Source of the DNA: Salinibacillus kushneri
GTDB lineage: Bacteria; Bacillota; Bacilli; Bacillales; Alkalibacillaceae
DNA: 64,000 bases
Reading direction: 5' to 3'
Assembly (NCBI RefSeq): GCF_900111405.1
Contig: NZ_FOHJ01000001.1
Coordinates: forward strand, 466,806 to 530,805
Below the pieces are notes generated by a model. The model worked only from the letters and a program-made list of their open reading frames with translations. It was not told the origin of the DNA and ran no database searches. The position numbers were made by a program, and so were the translations under genes. Of this stretch, positions 53,692 through 62,222 are shown in pieces. Within the stretch, counting starts at the first letter, position 1, and each line of letters opens with the position of its first letter.

Positions 53692-54825
53692 CTAATCAAA
53701 ATTATTTATGCTTTTTGTATTCATGTTTTTAAAATACACCCTTACCTTTTGCTTAATGATTTGTAAGGTATTATAAAATAAATAGGCTGTAATAAAGACT
53801 AATGGTGTAAATAGTAAATGAAAAATAAAATACTCTCTAATGTTAATATCTAAATAATCAAAGAATAGATTCGTAAGATTAATAAAGACTGTATGGGACA
53901 CATATATTCCTACAGCATTTTTTCCTATCTTCGATAATACTGAATTCCTTCCAATATAATTGTTTTTCATAACAAATAAAAAAAGTACTATACTTAAAAA
54001 AATCGTAGAAACATAAAAATCTTCTCCTCTAATTTCATCAGGCCAGTAAACGATTGCTATACGTCTTTCTATCAATTGAGTTAATGAAAATATGAGGAAT
54101 AGGATAATTAGCGTTAATGATTTTATATGGCTAAGCTTCTGTTTGATCCAATTATAATGATAGGCAAAACTACACCCTAACGTTGTGTATAACAAGCCAA
54201 AAAACAGACCATCTCTTGTAGGAACATTTACATCAAAAATTACTAAATTATATATTCCAGAGTAGGTTTGTCCAAAAAGTCCAATAATATTTAAACATAG
54301 ACTAATACAGAGTAAGATGTTTAACTTATTTAATTTTGCGAACACATAAACAATTAATACACACCAAATGAGAGCAGGCAAATACCATAACTGATATGAT
54401 GACGGCGCCCCATCACCGTATAGAATGAATCTAATAGTTTCTTCTATGCCAAAGTAGGAGGTTAAATAACTTAATACTTCCGTTTTTATATTCACACCAT
54501 TCACGACTGCTTTCAATACTGTTATAGCAAGCCCGTATAATACGTAAAATAAATACCAATATAAAAACAACTTGACAAGTTTTTTTAGATACTTTCGAAA
54601 ATATACTTTGTTATTGTTTGTTGTTAATAGTTTCTGGCCTAATAAGTACCCTGATACCATAAAGAAAAAAGGTACTCCAAACCTTGCAAAAGTGTCAATT
54701 AAAAAACTTATATGTGCTCCATTGATACCCAAAAACGTAGACCCATCGAATGGAGAAGTATGAATACAAACAATAAAAAACATTGCAAAGAATTTAAAAT
54801 AATCAATTGCATAGTTTCTTTCCAT
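53692..54825 (-). CDS. Membrane acyltransferase 3 family protein
   Basis: This 377-residue protein has about ten membrane helices and begins MERNYAIDYFKFFAMFFIVCIHTSPF, with the catalytic-type His in the first helix (FIVCIHTSPF) and FFMVSGYLLGQKLL in the next. This is the acyltransferase-3/O-acetyltransferase family that modifies cell-surface polysaccharides or lipids. ATG 54825 is preceded by GGAGTGG. The earlier ATG at 54840 lies in that site. It is very AT-rich compared with neighbours and stands alone, which suggests lateral acquisition. The acceptor is not readable. Confidence 0.87.
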   Translation of the reverse strand: MERNYAIDYFKFFAMFFIVCIHTSPFDGSTFLGINGAHISFLIDTFARFGVPFFFMVSGYLLGQKLLTTNNNKVYFRKYLKKLVKLFLYWYLFYVLYGLAITVLKAVVNGVNIKTEVLSYLTSYFGIEETIRFILYGDGAPSSYQLWYLPALIWCVLIVYVFAKLNKLNILLCISLCLNIIGLFGQTYSGIYNLVIFDVNVPTRDGLFFGLLYTTLGCSFAYHYNWIKQKLSHIKSLTLIILFLIFSLTQLIERRIAIVYWPDEIRGEDFYVSTIFLSIVLFLFVMKNNYIGRNSVLSKIGKNAVGIYVSHTVFINLTNLFFDYLDINIREYFIFHLLFTPLVFITAYLFYNTLQIIKQKVRVYFKNMNTKSINNFD

Positions 54826-55395
54826 AAAGTACCACTCCATTCGTCAATTTCATACAAATAATTATTTAATATCTAACTAAAACTAACAAAATATCATATT
54901 ATATGTGCTAAAAAATAGAACTTTTAGTGGTTTTTGTCTTTGTCGTTTTTGTATTATAACAAGAATAGCTTGTGTGTACATTGGCCAATCATCTCATATT
55001 AAAGGGATAAATGCTCTCTAAACATGAGGATAGAATCAAACCCATGCTGAAGCCTTCCTCTTGCTTTCGAACTAGTTAAATTTTTGGGTATTTCATCCTT
55101 TATAGATTCGTATCATTTCTTTGAATGTTACTATTTTTATAGAAAACCGCCATGAAAAAAGGTTTACTTTTTGTAACAGGATTGTTAAGGTGCCTGTCAC
55201 CACCCGAATTTTGTCGTTTATCAAATGTGTAGTTAAATATAAAGTGCATTGTGCATTCACGATTGCAGGGATTTATCCAATAAAGGAGTTTCTGCCTCTT
55301 TTATTAAATGGGTTCGGCTTCTAACTTTAAACTATTTCTCCCTTTTACAAGATGGTATAATTGATTTGAAATTGTCTATATAATAGGAGGAAACT
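54826..55395. other. Intergenic with REP-like element
   Basis: No gene is visible. It contains REP-like copy 3 at 55189-55216 and, around 55260-55305, a purine/pyrimidine dyad (AAAGGAGTTTCTGCCTCTTTTA). The rest is the AT-rich promoter region of the sulfotransferase-like gene. Confidence 0.45.
55189..55216 (+). repeat. REP-like element copy 3
   Basis: GGTGCCTGTCACC followed by ACCCGAATTTTGTCG, identical to copies 1 and 4. It is in an intergenic position, not next to a stop codon. Confidence 0.85.
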
Positions 55396-57018
55396 ATGAA
55401 AAAAGTTCTAACCATTTTCGTTAGTATAGTAATTTTAGCAGGGATTGTGTTTTTTGTGATGAATCGCATGGATACGAATCCAGCAAACCAGCCTTTAACG
55501 GCGGAGGAATATGATTATTCACCTACTATCGCGAGTAGTTTATTAGAAGAGCAGAATCAACTTGAAGAAGAAATTTTTCAGGAAAGTGAAGGAAGCACCT
55601 TTGCAGATCCATATGTGAAGGTTGATCCATATAATCGGTCACCTTTATCAGCCCTCGCCATTTTTAAGACAGAAGAACCAGCTCAGGTTTCTATAACTGT
55701 TGAAGGCAAAACGGAGGATGCTGATATTTCCAATACGTTTGAAGGCTACAAAACCAATCATGAAATACCGATTTTAGGACTCTATCCGGATGCCGAAAAC
55801 ACGGTTCAGCTTACTGTAACCACGGAATCAGGTGAAACTTCGGAACAAAAATTGAATTTAAAAACCGAGCCACTGCCTGACAACATCCCAACCATTTCAG
55901 TAAAAGAGGCCAAAAAAGAAAAGATGGATTTGGGTGAAACGACTTTAACCTTTGCGATTCCAAGTACGAAACATCCGTATGGTTTTGACACTAATGGGGA
56001 TATCCGCTGGTATGGGGCCGGCTATAACAGCCATGTTTTGAAAGAATTAAAGAATGGAAATCTACTTTATTTGGGTAAAGATAGCAACGGTGGCAATGCT
56101 TATAACCGTTTGTTTGAAACCAATTTTATTGGAAAGCTGGTTAATGCCTTTAAAATCAGTGAAGAAGCTGCCCAAGCTGAGTCAGAAGGTATGGAATCAA
56201 CGCTTATCCACCATGATGTCGCTGAGCTGCCGAGCGGGAATCTGCTTTTAACGGTTAATGATGGACAAGGCAGTTATATCGAAGACACCATGATTGAGAT
56301 TGACAGGGAAACCGGTGAAGTGATGAATTTGATTGATTTGAAAGATATCGTTCCAGAAGAACTATACAGAGAATATGATTCAACTCCGAAAAAAGATGGA
56401 TTAACAGACTGGTTCCATCAAAATTCTGTTGTGTATGATGAGAGCGATAATAGTATTATCATTTCCGGGCGTAACCAGGATACGGTGATGAAAATCGATT
56501 ATGAGACGAATGAGATTAAATGGATTTTATCTGATTCTGAGGGTTGGACAGGTAAATATGAAGACTTACTCGTAGAAGGTATTGGCGAGGATTTCAAATA
56601 CACAGGCGGGCAGCACGATGCGACAATCATGCCTGACTTTGATAACAATCCGGATACGATTGATTTGTTAATCTATGATAATAATACGGTTGTAACGCGT
56701 GGTAATGAGGATCTATCGAAGGACTTCAGTGCAGGAACGCAATACCGTATTAATGAGAAAGAAAAGACGGCCGAAATTGTCTGGTCATATGGTAAAGAAC
56801 GCGGTGAGGAATTGTTTACGAACATTGTAGGCAGTGCGAAATATCTCGATGATACCGGCAACCGTCTGATTGGATTTGGACATGTTGATAAAGGGAATCG
56901 TAGTCATATTGTTGAAGTGACAGATGATCAAGAAGCAGAGGTCGTATTTGAAGCTGTAGTGTCAGAGTTTCCAACAGGTGCCTGGGTTTATCGCGGTGTG
57001 AGGTATGAGCTTTATTAG
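55396..57018 (+). CDS. Arylsulfotransferase (ASST) family protein, membrane-anchored
   Basis: This 540-residue protein has an N-terminal anchor helix (KVLTIFVSIVILAGIVFFVM) and so faces outward. An ASST N-terminal immunoglobulin-like domain (about residues 70-160) is followed by a beta-propeller with KHPYGFDTNGDIRWY, IHHDVAELPSGNLLLTVND, DWFHQNSVVYDE and YTGGQHDATIMPD. Aligned histidines (IHHDV, WFHQN, GGQHD) correspond to the active-site region of arylsulfate sulfotransferases, which transfer sulfate between phenols without PAPS. GGAGG precedes the ATG. It is monocistronic, with a REP-like element and a terminator right after the stop. The natural substrate is unknown. Confidence 0.85.
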   Translation: MKKVLTIFVSIVILAGIVFFVMNRMDTNPANQPLTAEEYDYSPTIASSLLEEQNQLEEEIFQESEGSTFADPYVKVDPYNRSPLSALAIFKTEEPAQVSITVEGKTEDADISNTFEGYKTNHEIPILGLYPDAENTVQLTVTTESGETSEQKLNLKTEPLPDNIPTISVKEAKKEKMDLGETTLTFAIPSTKHPYGFDTNGDIRWYGAGYNSHVLKELKNGNLLYLGKDSNGGNAYNRLFETNFIGKLVNAFKISEEAAQAESEGMESTLIHHDVAELPSGNLLLTVNDGQGSYIEDTMIEIDRETGEVMNLIDLKDIVPEELYREYDSTPKKDGLTDWFHQNSVVYDESDNSIIISGRNQDTVMKIDYETNEIKWILSDSEGWTGKYEDLLVEGIGEDFKYTGGQHDATIMPDFDNNPDTIDLLIYDNNTVVTRGNEDLSKDFSAGTQYRINEKEKTAEIVWSYGKERGEELFTNIVGSAKYLDDTGNRLIGFGHVDKGNRSHIVEVTDDQEAEVVFEAVVSEFPTGAWVYRGVRYELY

Positions 57019-57019
57019 T

Positions 57020-57047
57020 GGTGCCTGTCACCACCCGAATTTTGTCG
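57020..57047 (+). repeat. REP-like element copy 4
   Basis: GGTGCCTGTCACC plus ACCCGAATTTTGTCG starts one base after the TAG stop of the sulfotransferase-like gene. Confidence 0.85.
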
Positions 57048-57049
57048 AA

Positions 57050-57080
57050 CAGCGGAGTGTAGAGCTCCGCTGTTTTTTTG
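57050..57080 (+). terminator. Intrinsic terminator
   Basis: CAGCGGAG (57050-57057) pairs with CTCCGCTG (57065-57072) and is followed by TTTTTTTG. Confidence 0.9.
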
Positions 57081-57084
57081 TTTT

Positions 57085-57128
57085 GGGACAGTCCCCACTT
57101 GCTTTAAAGCGGTAAAGCAAGTGGGGGC
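57085..57128. repeat. GGGACAGTCCCC-type REP with hairpin
   Basis: GGGACAGTCCCC leads into CCCCACTTGCTTTA, which pairs with TAAAGCAAGTGGGG. It is a second REP type, related in design to the GGTGCCTGTCACC unit. A matching GGGGACTGTCCCC occurs at 62175-62187. Confidence 0.7.
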
Positions 57129-57399
57129 TGTTGTTTGCTGGGATGGTGATTGTGCCTCTTGGGGTGGAACGGGCCTAGTTTGGGCTGGCTGGATTGCGCT
57201 TGGAATTTTATACTTGATCCTATGAAATGATATTTAAACATATATTTAGGGAATTGAGCGGCGAATTGCTATATCAGACCCATTTCAAAAATTTTTAATC
57301 CAGATTTAAAATTAATTCAACCTATTTTAAGAATAATTAATCCTTCTATACATCTATTAAGCAGGAAGATAGATAATTGAGCTTTTATAAACGGAAACA

Positions 57400-57434
57400 T
57401 TCGGGTGGTGACAGGCACCACCCGAATTTTGTCG
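57400..57434. repeat. REP-like element copy 5 (27-bp palindrome)
   Basis: TTCGGGTGGTG and CACCACCCGAA are perfect inverted arms around ACAGG, followed by TTTTGTCG. This copy appears to be two REP tails fused at the central 13-mer. Confidence 0.85.
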
Positions 57435-57639
57435 CCACCCTACCTCCTATCACCCGTTTCCCCATCAAATGAACCGGTATTAAAAGAAAGAAGCGGAATT
57501 TCTCCCAGAAAACCAAGACATTTATCCAAAAATAAGATATGATTTAACTGAAATTTCTTTAAATCATATATCCAAACCGGACAGATGTCCTATTCTCTAT
57601 TCATCTTGCACGTTAAAATAATAGAAAGAAGTTGATGGG

Positions 57640-58323
57640 ATGGAAAATCTAATCAAGCTGATTGAAGAATATGACCATCTATACGAAATGGTGAAAGAAT
57701 GTCCCTATCGATTCCTGAAGAAAATGTCGGTCTATCATTTTAAGCAGGAAGAAATGGTAATTCATCAGGGGGATGCCATTCATCGCTTTTACATCATTGT
57801 TGAGGGGACAGCTAAAATCTATGTGATGTCCGAAAATGGTAGAACCTATTCACAGGCGATCTATCAAAAAGGTGATTTTATTGGTGAAATCGAAATCTTT
57901 GATCAATATCTTTCTGTTTCAAATGTGAAAGCGCTAACTGACTTGACCCTGATTGGAATTGATGGAAACGACTTTCTTGAGTGGATGCGTATTGACAACC
58001 ATATGAGTTATTACTTCAATCGGAGTCTTGCCAAATATTTATACAACCTGGCCATGAAGTCCGGTGTAGATAGCTTATACCCGCTAAAATATCGCTTATG
58101 TGACTATATATTAAAGGAAATGGTTCCCTATCAGCGCAATCAATATATCGTGAGGATAAGCAAAAATCAGATGAGTGAACATCTTGCCGTTACGCTAAGA
58201 AGTATTAACCGCGTCCTGAAAGAGTTAGCCGGAAAAAAGATTATCAAATTAAGGGATAACGGCATCATCGTTTCAAATATTCAACTTCTAAATGACGAAA
58301 AGGCCAAAAGTATGCTCGAATAG
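57640..58323 (+). CDS. Crp/Fnr-family transcriptional regulator
   Basis: The 227-residue protein has an N-terminal cyclic-nucleotide-binding-like beta barrel (HQGDAIHRFYIIVEGTAKIYV, GDFIGEIEIF) and a C-terminal HTH_Crp with ISKNQMSEHLAVTLRSINRVLKELAG split across residues 165-195. No Cys cluster for an iron-sulfur sensor is visible, which suggests a small-molecule effector. It resembles the YeiL subgroup. It is the first gene of the nucleoside operon, and the phosphorylase starts 15 bp later. It probably controls that operon in response to nucleosides or starvation (inference). Confidence 0.88.
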   Translation: MENLIKLIEEYDHLYEMVKECPYRFLKKMSVYHFKQEEMVIHQGDAIHRFYIIVEGTAKIYVMSENGRTYSQAIYQKGDFIGEIEIFDQYLSVSNVKALTDLTLIGIDGNDFLEWMRIDNHMSYYFNRSLAKYLYNLAMKSGVDSLYPLKYRLCDYILKEMVPYQRNQYIVRISKNQMSEHLAVTLRSINRVLKELAGKKIIKLRDNGIIVSNIQLLNDEKAKSMLE

Positions 58324-58338
58324 AAAGGGAGATAGGAC

Positions 58339-59085
58339 ATGCCCACTGAGATTCAGCCACATATTCAGTTAACGAAGAAAATCAAAGCAAAATATGCATT
58401 GCTTCCAGGTGATCCAAAAAGAGTAGATAAAGTAACACAGTACCTCAATGACGTTGAAGAACTCGCTTATAATCGCGAGTATAAAAGCATCATGGGCTAC
58501 TATAAGAACATTCCTATTCTAGTTGTTTCCACAGGAATCGGAGGACCTTCAACTGGTATTGCGGTCGAGGAATTATCCAGCATTGGGGTAACCACACTCA
58601 TACGTATTGGAAGTAGCGGTGCACTACAGGACGATATCCATTTAGGTGATTTACTTATAGCTACTGGAGCGATTCGTGACGAGGGTACATCTAATGCTTA
58701 TATTGAATCTAGTTTTCCCGCTATCGCAACCCATAATCTAGTTTCTGCGATAAGTGATGTGTCTACTAGAAAAAACATCCCCTATCATACTGGTATCATA
58801 CGCAGTCATGATAGTTTTTACACCGACCATGAGGAGCACATTGATGATTACTGGTCTGATAAAGGCGTACTAGGTTCAGATATGGAAACATCTACATTGT
58901 ATGTTTTAGGCGCATTGCGAGGACTTCAAACCGCATCCATTTTAAATGTAGTCGTTCCGTCAAAGGGTAATCTTCAGTCAGGTATTAATGATCTTGTCGG
59001 AGGGGAAAGTCTTCCGGCACAGGGTGAACAAAATCAAATTCTGGTGGCATTAGAAGCGATTGCTTCTATTCACAATAAATCTTAA
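58339..59085 (+). CDS. Nucleoside phosphorylase (uridine phosphorylase type)
   Basis: This 248-residue PNP_UDP-family enzyme has YALLPGDPKRVDKV with the phosphate-binding GDP motif, YKNIPILVVSTGIGGPSTGIAVEEL, IRIGSSGALQ and the substrate motif LGSDMETSTLYVLGAL. The Asp usual for purine enzymes is absent from the later loop, which favours uridine-type activity. It releases the base and ribose 1-phosphate from an imported nucleoside. AAAGGGAG precedes the ATG. The ECF transporter genes directly follow, linking uptake and cleavage. Confidence 0.88.
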   Translation: MPTEIQPHIQLTKKIKAKYALLPGDPKRVDKVTQYLNDVEELAYNREYKSIMGYYKNIPILVVSTGIGGPSTGIAVEELSSIGVTTLIRIGSSGALQDDIHLGDLLIATGAIRDEGTSNAYIESSFPAIATHNLVSAISDVSTRKNIPYHTGIIRSHDSFYTDHEEHIDDYWSDKGVLGSDMETSTLYVLGALRGLQTASILNVVVPSKGNLQSGINDLVGGESLPAQGEQNQILVALEAIASIHNKS

Positions 59086-59106
59086 ATTCTAAAGGAGGAA
59101 CAGGAA

Positions 59107-59709
59107 ATGAGTAAAACGAGTATCTGGACATTTAAACTCTCAACAGCCGCTATTGCACTAATCCCGGCAGCCATTGGGATTAACTACTTAGGAAAGCTGT
59201 TTGCAGGATTGTTAAAGTTACCCCTATGGCTCGACTCTATCGGTACCGTTCTGGCGAGTATGCTGGCTGGACCTATTATTGGCGCTTTATCCGGAATTAT
59301 TAACAATATTATTTATGGGATAACCGTAGATCCTATATCTACAGTATACGCCGTAACGAGTGGTGCCATAGGTCTGGTAGTCGGGATTATGGCTTATAAA
59401 GGCTGGTTAAAGAATGTAAAGACAGCCATTGTGATTGGTTTGGTGGTAGGGATTGTGGCTGCGATTATCTCTACTCCTTTAAACATTACCTTCTGGGGTG
59501 GCCAGACTGGTAATATATGGGGAGATGCCTTTTACGCCTTCTTAGTGTCCCATAACTTCCCAGTATGGTTAGCCTCTTTTGGTGACAGTTTCGTTGTCGA
59601 TGTTCCAGACAAAATCGCAACCGTCATTATCAGTTACTTCATATTTAGAGGTTTACCAAATAATTTTAATACCATTTTCCGTGGAAGTGACAAAATCGAA
59701 GAACTATAG
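59107..59709 (+). CDS. ECF transporter substrate-binding (S) component
   Basis: This 200-residue membrane protein has about six helices and no signal peptide, with LPLWLDSIGTVLASMLAGPIIGALSGIINNII split across residues 38-70 and a WGGQTGNIWGDA loop. This is the six-helix layout of ECF S components. It gives substrate specificity to the T/A/A' module encoded next. Position right after a nucleoside phosphorylase predicts a nucleoside, most likely uridine. AAAGGAGG precedes the ATG. Confidence 0.85.
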   Translation: MSKTSIWTFKLSTAAIALIPAAIGINYLGKLFAGLLKLPLWLDSIGTVLASMLAGPIIGALSGIINNIIYGITVDPISTVYAVTSGAIGLVVGIMAYKGWLKNVKTAIVIGLVVGIVAAIISTPLNITFWGGQTGNIWGDAFYAFLVSHNFPVWLASFGDSFVVDVPDKIATVIISYFIFRGLPNNFNTIFRGSDKIEEL

Positions 59710-59721
59710 AGGATGATATTC

Positions 59722-60498
59722 ATGAGCACAATGACACTCTATGTAGAAAAAAATTCCATACTACACAATACGGCTCCATTAACGAAAGTGTTGTATGTGA
59801 TGGTGAGTATTGCCATCACATACCTTATTCCTGAAATAGCGTTTGTTCTTTCTGTTGCGATTATTACGCTACTCCTGCTTATTTTAGGAAAAGTCTTTCG
59901 TAAAATTGTTCCCATATTAGGTCTGAGCATAATCTTAATTCTATCAATTATTATTGTTCAGGGGTTCTTCCACCCGCAAAATCAAACCATACTCTTTTCC
60001 ATCGGTTTTGTAACATTTTATAAGGAAGGATTAAGTTACGCTGCATTACTAACATTACGTGTCATGAACATGATTATGTCATTTGGTATTTTAATTCTTA
60101 CAACCAAACATGATGAATTAGTTGAAGCGATGATCAAAAAAGGATTGTCACCCAAGATAGGATACGTACTTTTATCCGTCCTCCAGCTTATTCCTCAAAT
60201 GCGTACAACCATGGCAAAAATAACCGATGCTCAGCGTTCAAGGGGGATGGAAACAGAAGGCAGCCTACTCGTAAGAATGAAGGCTTTTTTTCCTTTAATC
60301 GGTCCGGTTGTATTAAATTCGATAAACATTACCCGCGAACGTGCTATAGCACTTGAAGTAAGAGGATTTAGTTCTAATCAAAAGAGGTCTTTTTTAAACA
60401 TTTCAAAAGAATATCGTTATCAAACGGCTATCCAGGTTATCTTATGGCTGACCTTGGCTGCTGCAATCGTTTGGAGGATTCTAACATGGCTATCATAA
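59722..60498 (+). CDS. ecfT: ECF transporter T component
   Basis: This 258-residue membrane protein has helices in the first 130 residues and the two coupling motifs of EcfT: AQRSRGMETEG near residue 175 (an ARG-type motif) and EVRGFSS near 215. It joins the S component to the two ATPases. ATG 59722 is ten bases after AGAGG. The ATG at 59713 lies too close to that site. The stop overlaps the start of the first ATPase gene. Confidence 0.9.
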   Translation: MSTMTLYVEKNSILHNTAPLTKVLYVMVSIAITYLIPEIAFVLSVAIITLLLLILGKVFRKIVPILGLSIILILSIIIVQGFFHPQNQTILFSIGFVTFYKEGLSYAALLTLRVMNMIMSFGILILTTKHDELVEAMIKKGLSPKIGYVLLSVLQLIPQMRTTMAKITDAQRSRGMETEGSLLVRMKAFFPLIGPVVLNSINITRERAIALEVRGFSSNQKRSFLNISKEYRYQTAIQVILWLTLAAAIVWRILTWLS

Positions 60499-61328
60499 AA
60501 GTCGAAAACGTAAAATATAAATACCCGGACACTGACAAGCTTGTGTTAAATGACATGACATTTGATGTTGAACAAGGAGAATTTATCGGATTAATAGGAA
60601 AAAATACAGCTGGGAAGTCAACACTCTGCTTTGCCCTGGCTGGACTTGTCCCTCATTTCTTTAAAGGAGCCTACGGTGGCAAGGTTCTGGTAAATGGACT
60701 TGAAGTACGGCAACATGAAATTGGTGAAATTTCCCCACATGTGGGATTAGTATTCGAAAATCCTTTTTCTCAAATGACAGGATCAAAATACACAGTATAT
60801 GAAGAAATAGCTTTTGGCTTAGAAAATATGGGGATAGACAGAGAGATCATTGTTAATCGAATCGAAGAAAGCCTTGAATTACTCGACATTACCGAGATTA
60901 AAGACAAAAATCCCTTTGATTTATCCGGGGGACAAATGCAGAGGGTTGCGATTGCAAGTGTCATCGCCTTGAAACCAAGTATTCTCATTCTGGATGAACC
61001 CACATCACAATTGGACCCTCAAGGAACGGAAGAAGTTTTTAAAGTTATCGAAAACCTTACAAAAGAAGGGATAACGATCATTATGGCCGAGCATAAAATA
61101 GATAAAATGGCCGGCTATACAGATAGAATTCTACTCATACATGAAGGGAAACTGATAGATTTTGACACACCAGCTAAGCTGTTCTCCCGAGAAGATTTGC
61201 AGGATTATGGAATAATTGCCCCAGCTGTAACGAGAATTAGTCAATCCCTGGGTATTCAAAATAAAGAAAACGGGCTGTATCCAGTTACACTTAAGGAACT
61301 GTCCCGGGAAATGGGGGATAAAAGATGA
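60486..61328 (+). CDS. ECF transporter ATPase A1
   Basis: This 280-residue ABC ATPase starts MAIIKVENVKYKYPDTDKL. Walker A is IGKNTAGKST, the Q-loop VFENPFSQMTG, the signature DLSGGQMQRVAIAS and Walker B ILILDEPTSQLDP. ATG 60486 follows GGAGG inside the 3' end of ecfT, a 13-bp overlap. It pairs with the next ATPase to form the heterodimer of an ECF transporter. The Walker A carries Asn-Thr-Ala in place of the common Asn-Gly-Ser. Confidence 0.92.
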   Translation: MAIIKVENVKYKYPDTDKLVLNDMTFDVEQGEFIGLIGKNTAGKSTLCFALAGLVPHFFKGAYGGKVLVNGLEVRQHEIGEISPHVGLVFENPFSQMTGSKYTVYEEIAFGLENMGIDREIIVNRIEESLELLDITEIKDKNPFDLSGGQMQRVAIASVIALKPSILILDEPTSQLDPQGTEEVFKVIENLTKEGITIIMAEHKIDKMAGYTDRILLIHEGKLIDFDTPAKLFSREDLQDYGIIAPAVTRISQSLGIQNKENGLYPVTLKELSREMGDKR

Positions 61329-62125
61329 ATTCCATTGAGGTTACAAATCTATCCTTTTCCTATACACCCGAAATCGATGTGCTAAAGGGAATCCATTTGA
61401 AGTTAGATGGAGAAACAACCGCTATCGTTGGACAAAATGGTGCTGGAAAATCAACCTTTGTAAAATTACTAAAAGGTTTATTACGTCCTACAGAAGGCGA
61501 AATTTTGCTTAATGGAAAGAATACAAAGGATTATACGGTGGCAAGCTTAGCAAAAGAAATTGGTCTAGTGTTCCAGAATCCAAATGATCAAATTTTTAAG
61601 AATACCGTGATCGGTGAAGTCATGTTTGGCCCCTTGAACATTGGGCAGGATGAACAAAAGGCAAAAGAAAAGTCTATTGAAGCGCTTGAAAAGGTCCATT
61701 TGGAAAAATATCTCGAAACGAATCCTTATGATTTAAGTTTATCAGAGAGAAAATTGATTGCCATCGCGTCTATTCTTTCCATGGACCCGAATATAGTAAT
61801 ATTTGATGAACCCACAATGGGACAGGATTATGCCGGAAAAGAAACATTAAAGGAGATTATTTTTGAACTGCGCAATCAGGGAAAGCTTGTCTTATGCATT
61901 CTCCATGACATGGATTTTGCTGCCGAGGTTTTTGAGCGTACGATTGTGTTTAATCAGGGAAAGGTTCTGATAGAGGGACCGAGTCGGGACATTTTCGCAC
62001 AAAAGGAAATCCTTGAGCAAGCCTATTTAGAGCAGCCCTATGTTGCACAAATCGCCGATGAACTCGGGTTGAAGGGGAGTTATGCAACAGATGAGGACTT
62101 GCTTAGGGCTTTGAAGGAGGAATGA
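61325..62125 (+). CDS. ECF transporter ATPase A2
   Basis: This 266-residue ABC ATPase has Walker A VGQNGAGKST, Q-loop VFQNPNDQIFKN, Walker B NIVIFDEPTMGQD and the H-loop CILHDMDF. Its signature motif is degenerate: LSLSERKLIAIAS replaces LSGGQ. In heterodimeric exporters and ECF modules one of the two sites is often degenerate, so this subunit may supply the noncatalytic half site. The start overlaps the preceding stop (ATGA). This is the last gene of the nucleoside operon. Confidence 0.92.
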   Translation: MNSIEVTNLSFSYTPEIDVLKGIHLKLDGETTAIVGQNGAGKSTFVKLLKGLLRPTEGEILLNGKNTKDYTVASLAKEIGLVFQNPNDQIFKNTVIGEVMFGPLNIGQDEQKAKEKSIEALEKVHLEKYLETNPYDLSLSERKLIAIASILSMDPNIVIFDEPTMGQDYAGKETLKEIIFELRNQGKLVLCILHDMDFAAEVFERTIVFNQGKVLIEGPSRDIFAQKEILEQAYLEQPYVAQIADELGLKGSYATDEDLLRALKEE

Positions 62126-62145
62126 CTCAGGTGGTGCCTTTCGGA

Positions 62146-62187
62146 TGGTGACAGGCACCACCCGAATTTTGTATGGGGACTGTCCCC
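62146..62187. repeat. REP-like element copy 6, compound
   Basis: GGTGACAGGCACC (62147-62159) with ACCCGAATTTTGTAT is joined to GGGGACTGTCCCC (62175-62187). The two REP types thus stand side by side, 22 bp behind the stop codon of the second ATPase. Confidence 0.8.
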
Positions 62188-62222
62188 ACATCCTTTAAAG
62201 CACTAAAGTTCTCTTAATCCAT

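Noticed and set aside
53499..53766. Two overlapping plus-strand open frames after metQ
   Set aside because: No ribosome site fits a start, no motif is seen, and they overlap the 3' end of the acyltransferase gene on the other strand.
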